From positions 1 to 48,683 of IMG/VR virus record IMGVR_UViG_3300050821_002724: DNA of 48,683 nucleotides. One strand, 5' to 3'. The notes under the pieces are model-generated. The model was not told where the DNA came from, ran no database searches, and worked only from the letters and a program-made list of their open reading frames with translations. Positions 37,914-45,860 of this stretch are shown piece by piece. Source of the DNA: a virus. The stretch's first letter is position 1, and every line of letters starts with the position of its first letter. The translations under genes were made by a program, and so were the position numbers.

Positions 37914-39394
37914 GCGGGCATCATTTGTTGCTGCGGCATGCCGGGGATCGCGCCCCGCGTGGTCGCCATGTGCGTGGGCCGGGATACAAATCTTGGTTGT
38001 TGCGGAGGAACGTTGGCGGGTTCACCGCCTACGTCGCCACGCTGCGAGAACTGCTGCTGGCCTCGCCGGGCTGCGTCAATCTGCTTGGCGAAGTACTCGT
38101 GGCCCTTCCATGTGGCCACGTCCTTGGGAATGACGAACTCGTTAGCGGTCAGCATCGCCGGAACATCGTCAGTCGCTTGTCCATTGCTTGGGGAAGCATG
38201 CGCAGGCACGCCCCCGCCCGGTGTAGCGTCACTGGGCAGCGCACCGGGTGGGTACTGCGACGGCGGAATGGGAGAGGGCGGTATGCCGGTATCACCGCCC
38301 CCTTGAGTGGGCGTCAATTGCGGATCGCTCGGTCCCACGTCACCGCCATTATCGTAGCCGCCAGTCTTCCGCATGTACATCGACGCCGCATCGCGCGCCA
38401 TTGTCGCCATTGGATTGGGTTGGGCTGGCGGGGGCGATACGCGAACCATGCCGCCCGGCATGCCTGACGGCGCTGGCGGTATGCCCGTGGAGCCATCGCC
38501 CACGCTGCCGCCGTCGTCATATTTGGTGATCGGCCCGCCCTTAGCGGCAAATTTAAGCATCCCAAACCCGGCCAGACTGCCCGCCGCCTGCCCAAGCCCG
38601 GCCATCTCGGATGCGCCCGCTTGAGCAAACTCGGCTTGCGATTGGTTATAGCCGTTGACAGCGTTCACATAGCTGTTCATGTTGTTCGCGCCAGCGTTGA
38701 ACCACGCTGTCGGGTTGGTCATAGCGGTGGAGCCTGTGGATAAGTTGCTCTGCGCCGTCCCTGCCGCCCCGGACGCCAGCCCGCCTGCGGTGCTAGCCGC
38801 CTGCGTACCCACGCCGGTCAAGGAGCCAGTCGAGTTCGCCAACCCCATGCCAGTGTTGAGCGCCTGTCCCTCCAACCCCATCTGTTGCATGCGCAGGTTC
38901 TGCGCGGCGGTGGTGCCTGCGGCGGCTTCGGCAGCGCCCAGCATAGGCTGGGTAGAAGTGTAGAGCGAGGCGTACTTGCCCGATGCCGGGTTCACCCCAT
39001 AACTTCTAAGCGTCTCGGCGGCAGAGTTGATCCCCGCCATGCCCTGCTCAGCCACGTCGGACATGGCTTGGCCACGCGCCTCGGCAATGGCGCTTGGCGA
39101 AGCCCAGTTCTCGGCTTGGCTTGCGAACTGGGTTTCCAGCGGCAGGAAGGTGCTTTGGTACTCCTGCCACTGTTGCGCACTCTCGTCCTGAGATTGGGTG
39201 AGCGACTGCGCTTCTTGGGTAGCGAGATTGATCTGCGCCTGCTCGGACGCATCGACAAGCGGCTGCTCTTGGTTCCAGACTTGCTGAGTCCACTGAAGCT
39301 GCTGCTCGCCAAGCGAATAAGCTTCCTGCGCGGCTTGCGCAGACGCCATCGCTTCCATCATGCCAGAACTGTCTGCGCTGCCCTTGTCACCCAT
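37910..39394 (-). CDS. Putative internal virion (ejection) protein, 494 aa
   Basis: Start ATG 39394 follows a palindrome copy. The N-terminal half is Gln/Ala-rich and helical (AQAAQEAYSLGEQQLQWTQQ), in the way of T7 gp14-like and P22 gp7-like inner-core proteins. The middle is Gly/Ala-rich with membrane-insertion character (LTGVGTQAASTAGGLASGAA). The C-terminal part is Gly/Pro-rich with KGGPITKYDDGG and GGYDNGGDVG motifs. By size order and adjacency it is the third ejection protein beside the two giants. Not assignable by a specific signature. Confidence 0.65.
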   Translation of the reverse strand: MGDKGSADSSGMMEAMASAQAAQEAYSLGEQQLQWTQQVWNQEQPLVDASEQAQINLATQEAQSLTQSQDESAQQWQEYQSTFLPLETQFASQAENWASPSAIAEARGQAMSDVAEQGMAGINSAAETLRSYGVNPASGKYASLYTSTQPMLGAAEAAAGTTAAQNLRMQQMGLEGQALNTGMGLANSTGSLTGVGTQAASTAGGLASGAAGTAQSNLSTGSTAMTNPTAWFNAGANNMNSYVNAVNGYNQSQAEFAQAGASEMAGLGQAAGSLAGFGMLKFAAKGGPITKYDDGGSVGDGSTGIPPAPSGMPGGMVRVSPPPAQPNPMATMARDAASMYMRKTGGYDNGGDVGPSDPQLTPTQGGGDTGIPPSPIPPSQYPPGALPSDATPGGGVPAHASPSNGQATDDVPAMLTANEFVIPKDVATWKGHEYFAKQIDAARRGQQQFSQRGDVGGEPANVPPQQPRFVSRPTHMATTRGAIPGMPQQQMMPA

Positions 39395-39398
39395 CTCG

Positions 39399-39416
39399 GT
39401 TACTCACTTGGGTAAT
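39399..39416. repeat. Dispersed palindrome, copy 49
   Basis: GTTACTC-ACTT-GGGTAAT; before the start (minus strand) of the 494-aa gene. Confidence 0.85.
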
Positions 39417-39435
39417 GCTCATAATGCTCATCATG

Positions 39436-39942
39436 TTATTGCATTGCGCCGACTGTAGTCATGTTTGCCAACGGCAAGTTAATATCGTTCGTTCGCTCTG
39501 GTGGCGCGTACTCAATGAATGGCATGGGCAAGTCGAGCCATCGGCATTCTTCCTTGAGCATGCTCATGATATGCATACCACTCATCAGGCCATTGTATAC
39601 GTCCTTGATCAGGTGCTCATCCTTGAAGCCAAGCTTAAGATTGGCGTTGTGCGCTCGCACATTGCTCTCAGGCACCAAGCCTATAAGTTTTTTCACCTTG
39701 AGTTGGTTAAACGGGTAGTCGAACGCCAGATAAATCATCACCCGGTTCACCCAGTGCGGATCGAACCCGGCCATATGAATGGCGACGGAGCCGCCCCGAT
39801 ACTCAGTGAACAACACGCCCCCTAAGAGGCGATCCGTATCGGTATAGCGCGCGATGCAATGGTGCAGCTTCGGCACGAATTGAATATGCGCGGCAGTGGC
39901 AATCGCCCTGATTGCATGCACGTCATCGATGCGGATGGTCAT
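39436..39942 (-). CDS. GNAT-like acetyltransferase fold protein
   Basis: 168 residues from ATG 39942, overlapping the previous stop as ATGA. The pattern LGGVLFTEYRGGSVAIHMAG, WVNRVMIYLAFDYPF and then GLVPESNVRAHNANLKLGFK matches the C-terminal acetyl-CoA-binding half of GNAT proteins; the last motif (N..A...N..LGF) is characteristic. Similar proteins occur among virion genes of podoviruses, in T7-like phages next to the internal core genes. The true substrate is unknown. Confidence 0.7.
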   Translation of the reverse strand: MTIRIDDVHAIRAIATAAHIQFVPKLHHCIARYTDTDRLLGGVLFTEYRGGSVAIHMAGFDPHWVNRVMIYLAFDYPFNQLKVKKLIGLVPESNVRAHNANLKLGFKDEHLIKDVYNGLMSGMHIMSMLKEECRWLDLPMPFIEYAPPERTNDINLPLANMTTVGAMQ

Positions 39943-40271
39943 GGTATCCTCACTGAGGTAACCTGAACCGGCAGCGGGATAGGCTTAGCGGGTCGTGGAG
40001 CTTTCCCCAGTGCGGCGCTAGCGGCGGCAGGAGCGGCGGCGCTGCCGACTGCGGTCTTACTAAGGGCGATCTGGTTGGCGACGAACGTGCTAAGCCCTGC
40101 GTTGGTGACGAAAATCTGCGCCGCCGATGACGGCGTGTAGTTGGGGCTGGGCGACTGCGCGTTCATGATGATCATGGTCATCGACTGCTGGATCGCGTCC
40201 AGCGTAACGCGCATCGACCGGGCGTCGTTGCCCGGCGACGGAATGCTTGGGTAGATGCTCTTGCCAGCCAT
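39939..40271 (-). CDS. Small structural-region protein
   Basis: 110 residues; start ATG 40271 shares one base with the preceding stop (TAATG) and has GAAGG upstream. A helical segment (ARSMRVTLDAIQQSMTMIIM) is followed by Ala/Pro-rich tail. Conserved-looking opening MAGKSIYPSIPSPGND. Typically such proteins accompany nozzle genes in podoviruses; function not known to me. Confidence 0.6.
   Translation of the reverse strand: MAGKSIYPSIPSPGNDARSMRVTLDAIQQSMTMIIMNAQSPSPNYTPSSAAQIFVTNAGLSTFVANQIALSKTAVGSAAAPAAASAALGKAPRPAKPIPLPVQVTSVRIP
39944..39962. repeat. Dispersed palindrome, copy 50 (variant)
   Basis: GTATCCTC-ACT-GAGGTAAC; longer arms, shorter spacer; before the GNAT-like gene (minus strand). 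Confidence 0.55.
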
Positions 40272-42565
40272 TATGCCGCCTTCAGTTCTTTTACACTGGA
40301 TGCACACTTAAAGAACCGCATGCCGATCTGACCCTCGAATTGGAACTCCCATAGCTCGGCTTTAAAGTCGCCCGGTATCAGCAACACCTCGCCCGACTTC
40401 TGGATTTCCCGCACCACAATGGGGTTGCCATCTGCGTAGACCCGCACAATCAAGTACTGAGTGGTGGGGTCGAAGGTCTGCCCTTGGTCGGTGTTCCGCG
40501 CTCCCAACGTGATCGTGACCTCGGGCGGCACCTCAAACAACACCATGAACGCCTTGAATAGCTGCGGCGCGGTGAAGCGGAACATCTTAGTTTTCCACTG
40601 CCAGCTACGCAGCGTCGTCGCTCCCGACACGCTCTGCGGCGGGTTCCACTGCATCACCGCCCCGCCCCCTATCAAGACAAAAAGCTGCCCCGATAACTCA
40701 TCAGAGTAACAATTAATGATTTCGGTCTCAGGCGGGACAGGCCGCAAATAGGTGAACGGCACGTTCGGCACCGAGTTGTCCAGCACGAACCCCAGATACC
40801 CCAACCCATCAGGGCTAGGGATGGGTGAGCTTTTGATAAAACTGGCGTAGCTCGATCCGTACTTGCCCGCCGCCCACTGCGGCGGCAGCAACGAGTAGTG
40901 AAACTCTTTCTCGAAAATGCCGATGGTGACGTTCTCGGTGCCGCCTGTGTTCAGAAGCTGGATGCCATTGGGCGAAGCATAGTACGCGCCCTCGCCCGCG
41001 CTCACGATGGAGCCGCGCGAAATGCACGGCTCGTTAGCGGTGATCTTCCCTATCGTCATAGTGTCGGGCGTCACACCCGTGGCGATAAAGGGCGATCCTT
41101 CGGTCATCACGTTGAGCGAGGTGCCATTGGCTGTCAGTCCGACGATGGGATAGTCCACTGTCAACGCGTACTGAGGAGGCCACGCATGCGGCAAGTACGC
41201 AGCGCTGAACCACACCTCGCGCTCATTGGTGTACCCGGCAGCGATGCCGTTGGCCATCATCACCACGCCCTGCAATCCAGCGGGGGGAGGGGCAAAGCCA
41301 ATAGTGCTGAGAATGAGGTTGCCGGTGATAGACGCATCGCTAGCGTTATCAGTAATGGTCACCGGGCCAACCGGATTAATCGGCACCTCGGTGACTTGAA
41401 AGTAAGTGGCGTTGCCAGACGCGTCGGTGACCGTACGATACAACCTATAATGGCCGGGGTTCATCGCCCGCCCGGTGTTATAGCCGGGCGGCGGGATGGG
41501 GATAACGATCACCCACGTCCCATTGCCGTCGCCCGACGCCACCGTCGCGGGCGAGGGTTGCCCCTCCTCGGCAAAGTCGTTAACATAAGTGTAGACGTAA
41601 GCGCGCGTCTCAGGCAGGGCGGTGAGAAATTGGATCGTGTCGCCAGCTTGCACGCCACCAGCAATCACGGCGTTGCTGATGGTCACCTGCCCAGCAGCCA
41701 TGTTGATGGTCGATACTGTCGCGCCATTCACAATCTGATTAGCGTTGTCGAACTGGAATGTGTCGCCCGCGACCACGTTGCCAATCAGCGCAACGCTGAT
41801 CGTCACCGCTGTAGGGCTGACAACCGCAACCTTCGTACCGGGGAACACCACTGCCGGATTAGAAGTGCATATGCACGTCATGCCCGAGACAATGTTGTTT
41901 GGCGCACTGCCAGTGCTAGAAAATGTCAGCACTGTTGAACCAAGCGCAGACGCAACCGTCACCGCCGCCGTCAACCGATGGTCGGTCAGGTCAATGACGT
42001 TCATACCGATAGTGACAGCGCCCAGTGAGTTAGCAGCGAACTGTAGCAGCGAAGACCCTACGGCGGTAGCGCCAGTGGTGACCAGCACGATTGAAGACGA
42101 TGGCGGGGTGACGGTCGGCGGCGTACCGGGCGCAGGGATGCCAAGAATGTAGTTGGGCGCAGGCGGATCGAGTTGCAGGTTCGCCAACGTGTTGTACACC
42201 GGCCCCGGCGAGGTAACAGGCCACGACGGATTGGTTCCGTCTGCGTCATATTGATCGCTAGGGAAGAAGTAATAGCGGTTGAAAGTATCACCCACCGTTG
42301 GGTTGCGAATGGTGGTCATGAATGGATCAGGATACTCCAACCACAACGAACCAGTAGAAGTAAAGTCGGGCGGGTTGTCAGTGTTCAACGGTATTCGGTA
42401 AACCTGTTGGGTGTCATCATAAATCGCGTCGTACACCGCATTAGCAGCGCGAAACCCGCGTATCTGCCCCCGGTACAGCCACGCGTTGTTCGCCAACTGC
42501 GCGTTGTTATCCGGCAGGAGAAGCGGGTCACGGATTGGCAGCATGCCGCTGAAGTCGGCTACCAT
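40271..42565 (-). CDS. Tail nozzle/stabilisation-like protein
   Basis: 764 residues from ATG 42565; only a distant GGAG (about 20 bases) is upstream, so initiation may depend on the preceding gene. Strand-rich throughout. The opening VADFSGMLPIRDPLLLPDNN, then AWLYRGQIRGF, is like that of podovirus tail proteins that bind after the head-tail connector (T7 gp12 or P22 gp10 analogues). Repeated Thr/Val-rich strands in the middle (about 150-300) suggest a beta-barrel or Ig-like insertion. Role inferred from position between inner-core and fibre genes. Palindrome copy at 40693 (YSDEL). Confidence 0.6.
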   Translation of the reverse strand: MVADFSGMLPIRDPLLLPDNNAQLANNAWLYRGQIRGFRAANAVYDAIYDDTQQVYRIPLNTDNPPDFTSTGSLWLEYPDPFMTTIRNPTVGDTFNRYYFFPSDQYDADGTNPSWPVTSPGPVYNTLANLQLDPPAPNYILGIPAPGTPPTVTPPSSSIVLVTTGATAVGSSLLQFAANSLGAVTIGMNVIDLTDHRLTAAVTVASALGSTVLTFSSTGSAPNNIVSGMTCICTSNPAVVFPGTKVAVVSPTAVTISVALIGNVVAGDTFQFDNANQIVNGATVSTINMAAGQVTISNAVIAGGVQAGDTIQFLTALPETRAYVYTYVNDFAEEGQPSPATVASGDGNGTWVIVIPIPPPGYNTGRAMNPGHYRLYRTVTDASGNATYFQVTEVPINPVGPVTITDNASDASITGNLILSTIGFAPPPAGLQGVVMMANGIAAGYTNEREVWFSAAYLPHAWPPQYALTVDYPIVGLTANGTSLNVMTEGSPFIATGVTPDTMTIGKITANEPCISRGSIVSAGEGAYYASPNGIQLLNTGGTENVTIGIFEKEFHYSLLPPQWAAGKYGSSYASFIKSSPIPSPDGLGYLGFVLDNSVPNVPFTYLRPVPPETEIINCYSDELSGQLFVLIGGGAVMQWNPPQSVSGATTLRSWQWKTKMFRFTAPQLFKAFMVLFEVPPEVTITLGARNTDQGQTFDPTTQYLIVRVYADGNPIVVREIQKSGEVLLIPGDFKAELWEFQFEGQIGMRFFKCASSVKELKAA
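40693..40710. repeat. Dispersed palindrome, copy 51 (intragenic)
   Basis: ATAACTC-ATCA-GAGTAAC; nozzle-like gene, read as CYSDEL (third codon phase). Confidence 0.75.
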
Positions 42566-42582
42566 AATTGTCGGAACTAGCG

Positions 42583-42966
42583 TTACTCCTTCTCGTTACC
42601 CTCTTGAGTAACCTTGTTGCGGCGAGAGATCATCTTAGCTCCATAGTCATGCTCGGCTTGAGTGCGCTTGGCATACACCGATAGCGCCTCCTTGCCTGCC
42701 TCCATCTCCAATTCGGTCGCCTCGTTAACGATCTCGTCGCTCACATCGAGAGGAGGGGCCATGTTGGGTTTAGGCGGAATGCCGTGGATGTTCATCCGCA
42801 TCGAAGGCGGCGACTCGGGCGGCACAGTCTCCGCAGCAACATGCGCCCCAGTGAGAGGTTCGCTGGGAGGAGCGCCGTGCAGCGGGTTAGGTCTTGCGGC
42901 TGGGCGCGGGGCCGCCGCCTGACTTGATGATGGTGGCCTTACGGGCGGGTTCGGGGAGGTCGCCAT
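42583..42966 (-). CDS. Hypothetical structural-region protein
   Basis: 127 residues from ATG 42966 (AGGAG upstream). The N-terminal half is Pro/Ala-rich; the C-terminal half is helical and charged (DEIVNEATELEMEAGKEALS, AEHDYGAKMISRRNK). It overlaps the preceding gene by 80 bases in another frame. Ends in a palindrome copy read as VTQEGN. Possibly an assembly factor. Not recognised. Confidence 0.6.
   Translation of the reverse strand: MATSPNPPVRPPSSSQAAAPRPAARPNPLHGAPPSEPLTGAHVAAETVPPESPPSMRMNIHGIPPKPNMAPPLDVSDEIVNEATELEMEAGKEALSVYAKRTQAEHDYGAKMISRRNKVTQEGNEKE
42595..42612. repeat. Dispersed palindrome, copy 52
   Basis: GTTACCC-TCTT-GAGTAAC; last codons of the gene at 42583, read as VTQEGN. 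Confidence 0.85.
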
Positions 42967-43180
42967 TGGTTTCTCCTGTTGCAGGTTCGGGCGGCGCGTA
43001 GGGTGTGGGTTGGTTGCCTGCGTCACACCAACGCAGAAACTCCAGATAGTCCATGTTCCCTTCATCGGACGGGATGAACGCGCTGTCCACGTCGCGTTTC
43101 ACCATGTTCGTGCTGGGTGCGTTAGTCATAACGTCCCAAACTTCTGAATAGGTCGTATCCATCATCGGTCGTACAGGCAT
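42887..43180 (-). CDS. Hypothetical protein overlapping the next gene
   Basis: 97 residues from ATG 43180 with GGAG upstream, from the last codons of the fibre gene. Contains MDYLEFLRWCDAGNQPTPY, a pattern familiar from short phage proteins near tail fibres. The last 27 codons overlap the next gene. No frameshift site is evident, so the two appear to be separate proteins. Confidence 0.65.
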   Translation of the reverse strand: MPVRPMMDTTYSEVWDVMTNAPSTNMVKRDVDSAFIPSDEGNMDYLEFLRWCDAGNQPTPYAPPEPATGETNGDLPEPARKATIIKSGGGPAPSRKT

Positions 43181-43181
43181 G

Positions 43182-44270
43182 TCATATCTCCGCGCTAGCT
43201 TGATAGTAAAATGTAGCCGTACCAGTCCCGGTAGCAGTAATATTCGCCGCTACGTAAGCCGAATTTACTTCTGCATAACCAATAACAAGATTAGAGCAAT
43301 TTGTATAAGATATTGTCCCAGATATAAATGTCATAGTTGGAACCACGCGCATCGCTGGAAATGACAACGTAGAGAATACCTGATTACCAGCAGTATTGTA
43401 CCCACCGACGATGGCGAACGCTACATTAAAATATCGAGCGCACCTTGCATATCTCGCATCTAAGCTTTGCACCGGAAACGCTGTGGCGACGTTGCCAAGC
43501 TCCCATTTAACGCCTGTGACCGCCCACTTCGCGCCGTTGGTAGCGACCACATTGACTGCGCCGGTCGCGCCAGCGAAAGCCCCCGCTACCCAAGTTCCCG
43601 CCGCACGTCGCCCGTTCGCGCCCGAACCGAGATCAAAACAAACGTACATCCCGACGCCGGAGCCAGTCAGAACCCACGTCCCGCCCGTATCACCGGGAAT
43701 AGTAATAACGACCTTCGTCCAAGTGTTGGCGGTGGGAATAGAGTAAGAAAAGACGTAAGAACGATTGGCAGGGCCATTCTGAATACAACCGCTAAATGTT
43801 CCAGTTAAGCTAGAGCACACCCAAAATGATAGAGTCATCGGCTGCGCGTTCGCCGTCCCCCATTGGCAATCGCCAATCATATCGCACTCAAGCCCCTGCT
43901 CGATACCATACAAATCAGTAGCTATTGGTGTATGAGCAGCTAGAGACTGCGCGCCTAAATAGTACTGAAACCCAGCGGGAGGCTGCGGCGAGCCGTTATA
44001 ATTTTGCCCGTAGTTAAATCTCGCTGTCGTTTCATTTATATAAGCCAGCCAACGATCAGTAACAAATGTTCCCACTGTGGGCGTAATCATCGCCCCTGCG
44101 TTATGCACGTCGATCCACATATCGCCGTTATCAAGGCGGTTAGGATTGATCCCCCCAACCACAGTCGAAGCCAGCCCGCCAGCCAACCACTTGGTTCCGT
44201 CCCATTGCCACGTCACGCCTGCGGCGGTAAACTGCTGGCCGACCGTAGGATTGCTAGGAAAATCGATCAT
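43182..44270 (-). CDS. Tail fibre/receptor-binding protein
   Basis: 362 residues from ATG 44270 with GGAG upstream. Begins with SNPTVGQQFTAAGVTWQWDG, a short domain common in phage fibre proteins. Then RLDNGDMWIDVHNAG starts a long beta-rich domain paralogous to the C-terminal domain of the upstream fibre protein. It ends in YYQASAEI. Probably a receptor-recognising protein or its companion. The final codons GCG-GAG-AT also serve as Shine-Dalgarno for the following gene. Confidence 0.75.
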   Translation of the reverse strand: MIDFPSNPTVGQQFTAAGVTWQWDGTKWLAGGLASTVVGGINPNRLDNGDMWIDVHNAGAMITPTVGTFVTDRWLAYINETTARFNYGQNYNGSPQPPAGFQYYLGAQSLAAHTPIATDLYGIEQGLECDMIGDCQWGTANAQPMTLSFWVCSSLTGTFSGCIQNGPANRSYVFSYSIPTANTWTKVVITIPGDTGGTWVLTGSGVGMYVCFDLGSGANGRRAAGTWVAGAFAGATGAVNVVATNGAKWAVTGVKWELGNVATAFPVQSLDARYARCARYFNVAFAIVGGYNTAGNQVFSTLSFPAMRVVPTMTFISGTISYTNCSNLVIGYAEVNSAYVAANITATGTGTATFYYQASAEI

Positions 44271-44273
44271 CAG

Positions 44274-45845
44274 CTAAATCTCCGCGCTTGCAGTCCATTG
44301 AAGACCAAACTGCACCTGACTAGACGCTATTGTCTGAGTGGCAAGCCAATTAAAGTTATTAGTCAATGTATCGCGCGTCCCTCCAGTTACGTCCACACCA
44401 TTCGCTATGTCACGTATCATACCGGAAGCCCCCGTAGCCGTCGAGTATGTCACGATTGTTGGCGTTGCGCGTTTGGTTACTTTAAAAAAAGCAGTACTAC
44501 CGCCCCAATTTATCGTAGTAGCCAATCCAGTTGTCATAAGGTATGAATTTGGACTAATGTTTGTTGTCCCCGGCACAACTCCAGCAGGATAACCAGTCTC
44601 AAAATACCTCTGGCAGCGCGCCAGTTTGCGCGCTAAATCATCTGGCACGAACGGCGTGGCGACACTGCCCGCCTCCAGCTTGAGACCAGTGATCGCCCAA
44701 TTCGCGCCGTTGGTTGCGGTAACGTGAACCGCGCCAGCCGCCGCAAAAGCCGCCGTCGTCTGCCAAGCATTGAGAGTCGGGGTTTGGTTAGTCGAGCCGC
44801 TACCGAAATCGAAAACGACAATCATCCCAATATTGTTGCCAGCATTCGGCCAAGCAAGCGCGTTAACCGCCACGTCGCCCGGAATGGTAATGGTGATCTT
44901 GGTCCAAGTGTTCGCTGTCGGCAGAGAATAAGTCGTGGCGTAAACGCGATAATTCGCACCGCCTGAGGTGGTCGCTGCGCCGCTCATAATGGTGAAGCTA
45001 AAATTACCGGTCAGACTAGAACGCGCCCAAAACGACACAGTAAATGGCTGCGCACTCGCCGTTCCCTGACCAAGATCGCCGATGAAGTCAGCTTCGATAT
45101 CATGCTGCATTTGTAGGACGGCCCCAGCCACCGATGTGTAAGCCGAGGTCGATTGCACGCCGAGGAAATAGGGAAATCCCGGCGCTTTGGTCGTAATGGC
45201 GGCGAGATTTTGCCCAATGGTAAACCGGGAAGTCGCTACAGAATTGTAAGACGCGAAGCGATCAGGGCACCATTGACCAGCGGTCGTAACGGCGACGCTC
45301 GCCCCAACATTGTGCTGGTCTACCCACATGTCTCCATTATCTATGCGGTTAGGATTGTTAGGCGAAACCCCGGTCGCCCCCTGCGGCCCCGTTGCCCCCT
45401 GCGGCCCTGCCGCCCCTGCCGGTCCTTGCGGTCCAACCACATTGACCGCCACCACCCACTGGGAACTATTGCCGTCGTTAAACCAGACGTAGAGATTTCC
45501 GCCTACGCTGTCCCACCACAGCGTACCCGGTTGCGGATTGGAGGGAGCCGTATCGCCAACGCCAACCGAACCACCGATCTGCGCCCAGTTAGCAGGATTG
45601 AACGCACCGGGAGCGTTTGCCGCCACACAGCGGTAAAGCTGACCTGCTTGAATGACGAACTGCCCAATCGCGTAGTTCGCCGCATTTGAATAGAACGTGA
45701 TCCCGATCAGGTCTTGCGCCGCATTGGTCGCGTTGACCACGCCCATCTGTAAGTCAGCAAAGTTGACATACAGTTCCCCCGGCTGCTTGCCGGTAGGCCG
45801 GTTGCCAGAAACGCTGGAGCGAAGCGATTGTACCCTTCCGGTCAT
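44274..45845 (-). CDS. Tail fibre with collagen-like hinge
   Basis: 523 residues from ATG 45845. N-terminal part RPTGKQPGELYVNFADLQ and YRCVAANAPGAFNPANW are of fibre/base type. Residues about 137-159 are a collagen-like Gly-X-Y run (GPQGPAGAAGPQGATGPQGA). After it, NRIDNGDMWVDQHNVGASV begins a domain paralogous to the whole of the next fibre, and the end is also TASAEI. Trimer formation is likely, since collagen-like hinges trimerise. Likely the main host-range protein. Its stop TAG is three bases before the next ATG. Confidence 0.8.
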   Translation of the reverse strand: MTGRVQSLRSSVSGNRPTGKQPGELYVNFADLQMGVVNATNAAQDLIGITFYSNAANYAIGQFVIQAGQLYRCVAANAPGAFNPANWAQIGGSVGVGDTAPSNPQPGTLWWDSVGGNLYVWFNDGNSSQWVVAVNVVGPQGPAGAAGPQGATGPQGATGVSPNNPNRIDNGDMWVDQHNVGASVAVTTAGQWCPDRFASYNSVATSRFTIGQNLAAITTKAPGFPYFLGVQSTSAYTSVAGAVLQMQHDIEADFIGDLGQGTASAQPFTVSFWARSSLTGNFSFTIMSGAATTSGGANYRVYATTYSLPTANTWTKITITIPGDVAVNALAWPNAGNNIGMIVVFDFGSGSTNQTPTLNAWQTTAAFAAAGAVHVTATNGANWAITGLKLEAGSVATPFVPDDLARKLARCQRYFETGYPAGVVPGTTNISPNSYLMTTGLATTINWGGSTAFFKVTKRATPTIVTYSTATGASGMIRDIANGVDVTGGTRDTLTNNFNWLATQTIASSQVQFGLQWTASAEI

Positions 45846-45860
45846 GGCTATATAGCCCTT

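Noticed and set aside
40898-41938. 346-codon plus-strand open frame opposite the nozzle-like gene
   Set aside because: Arg/His-rich shadow of a gene with well-formed beta-rich product.
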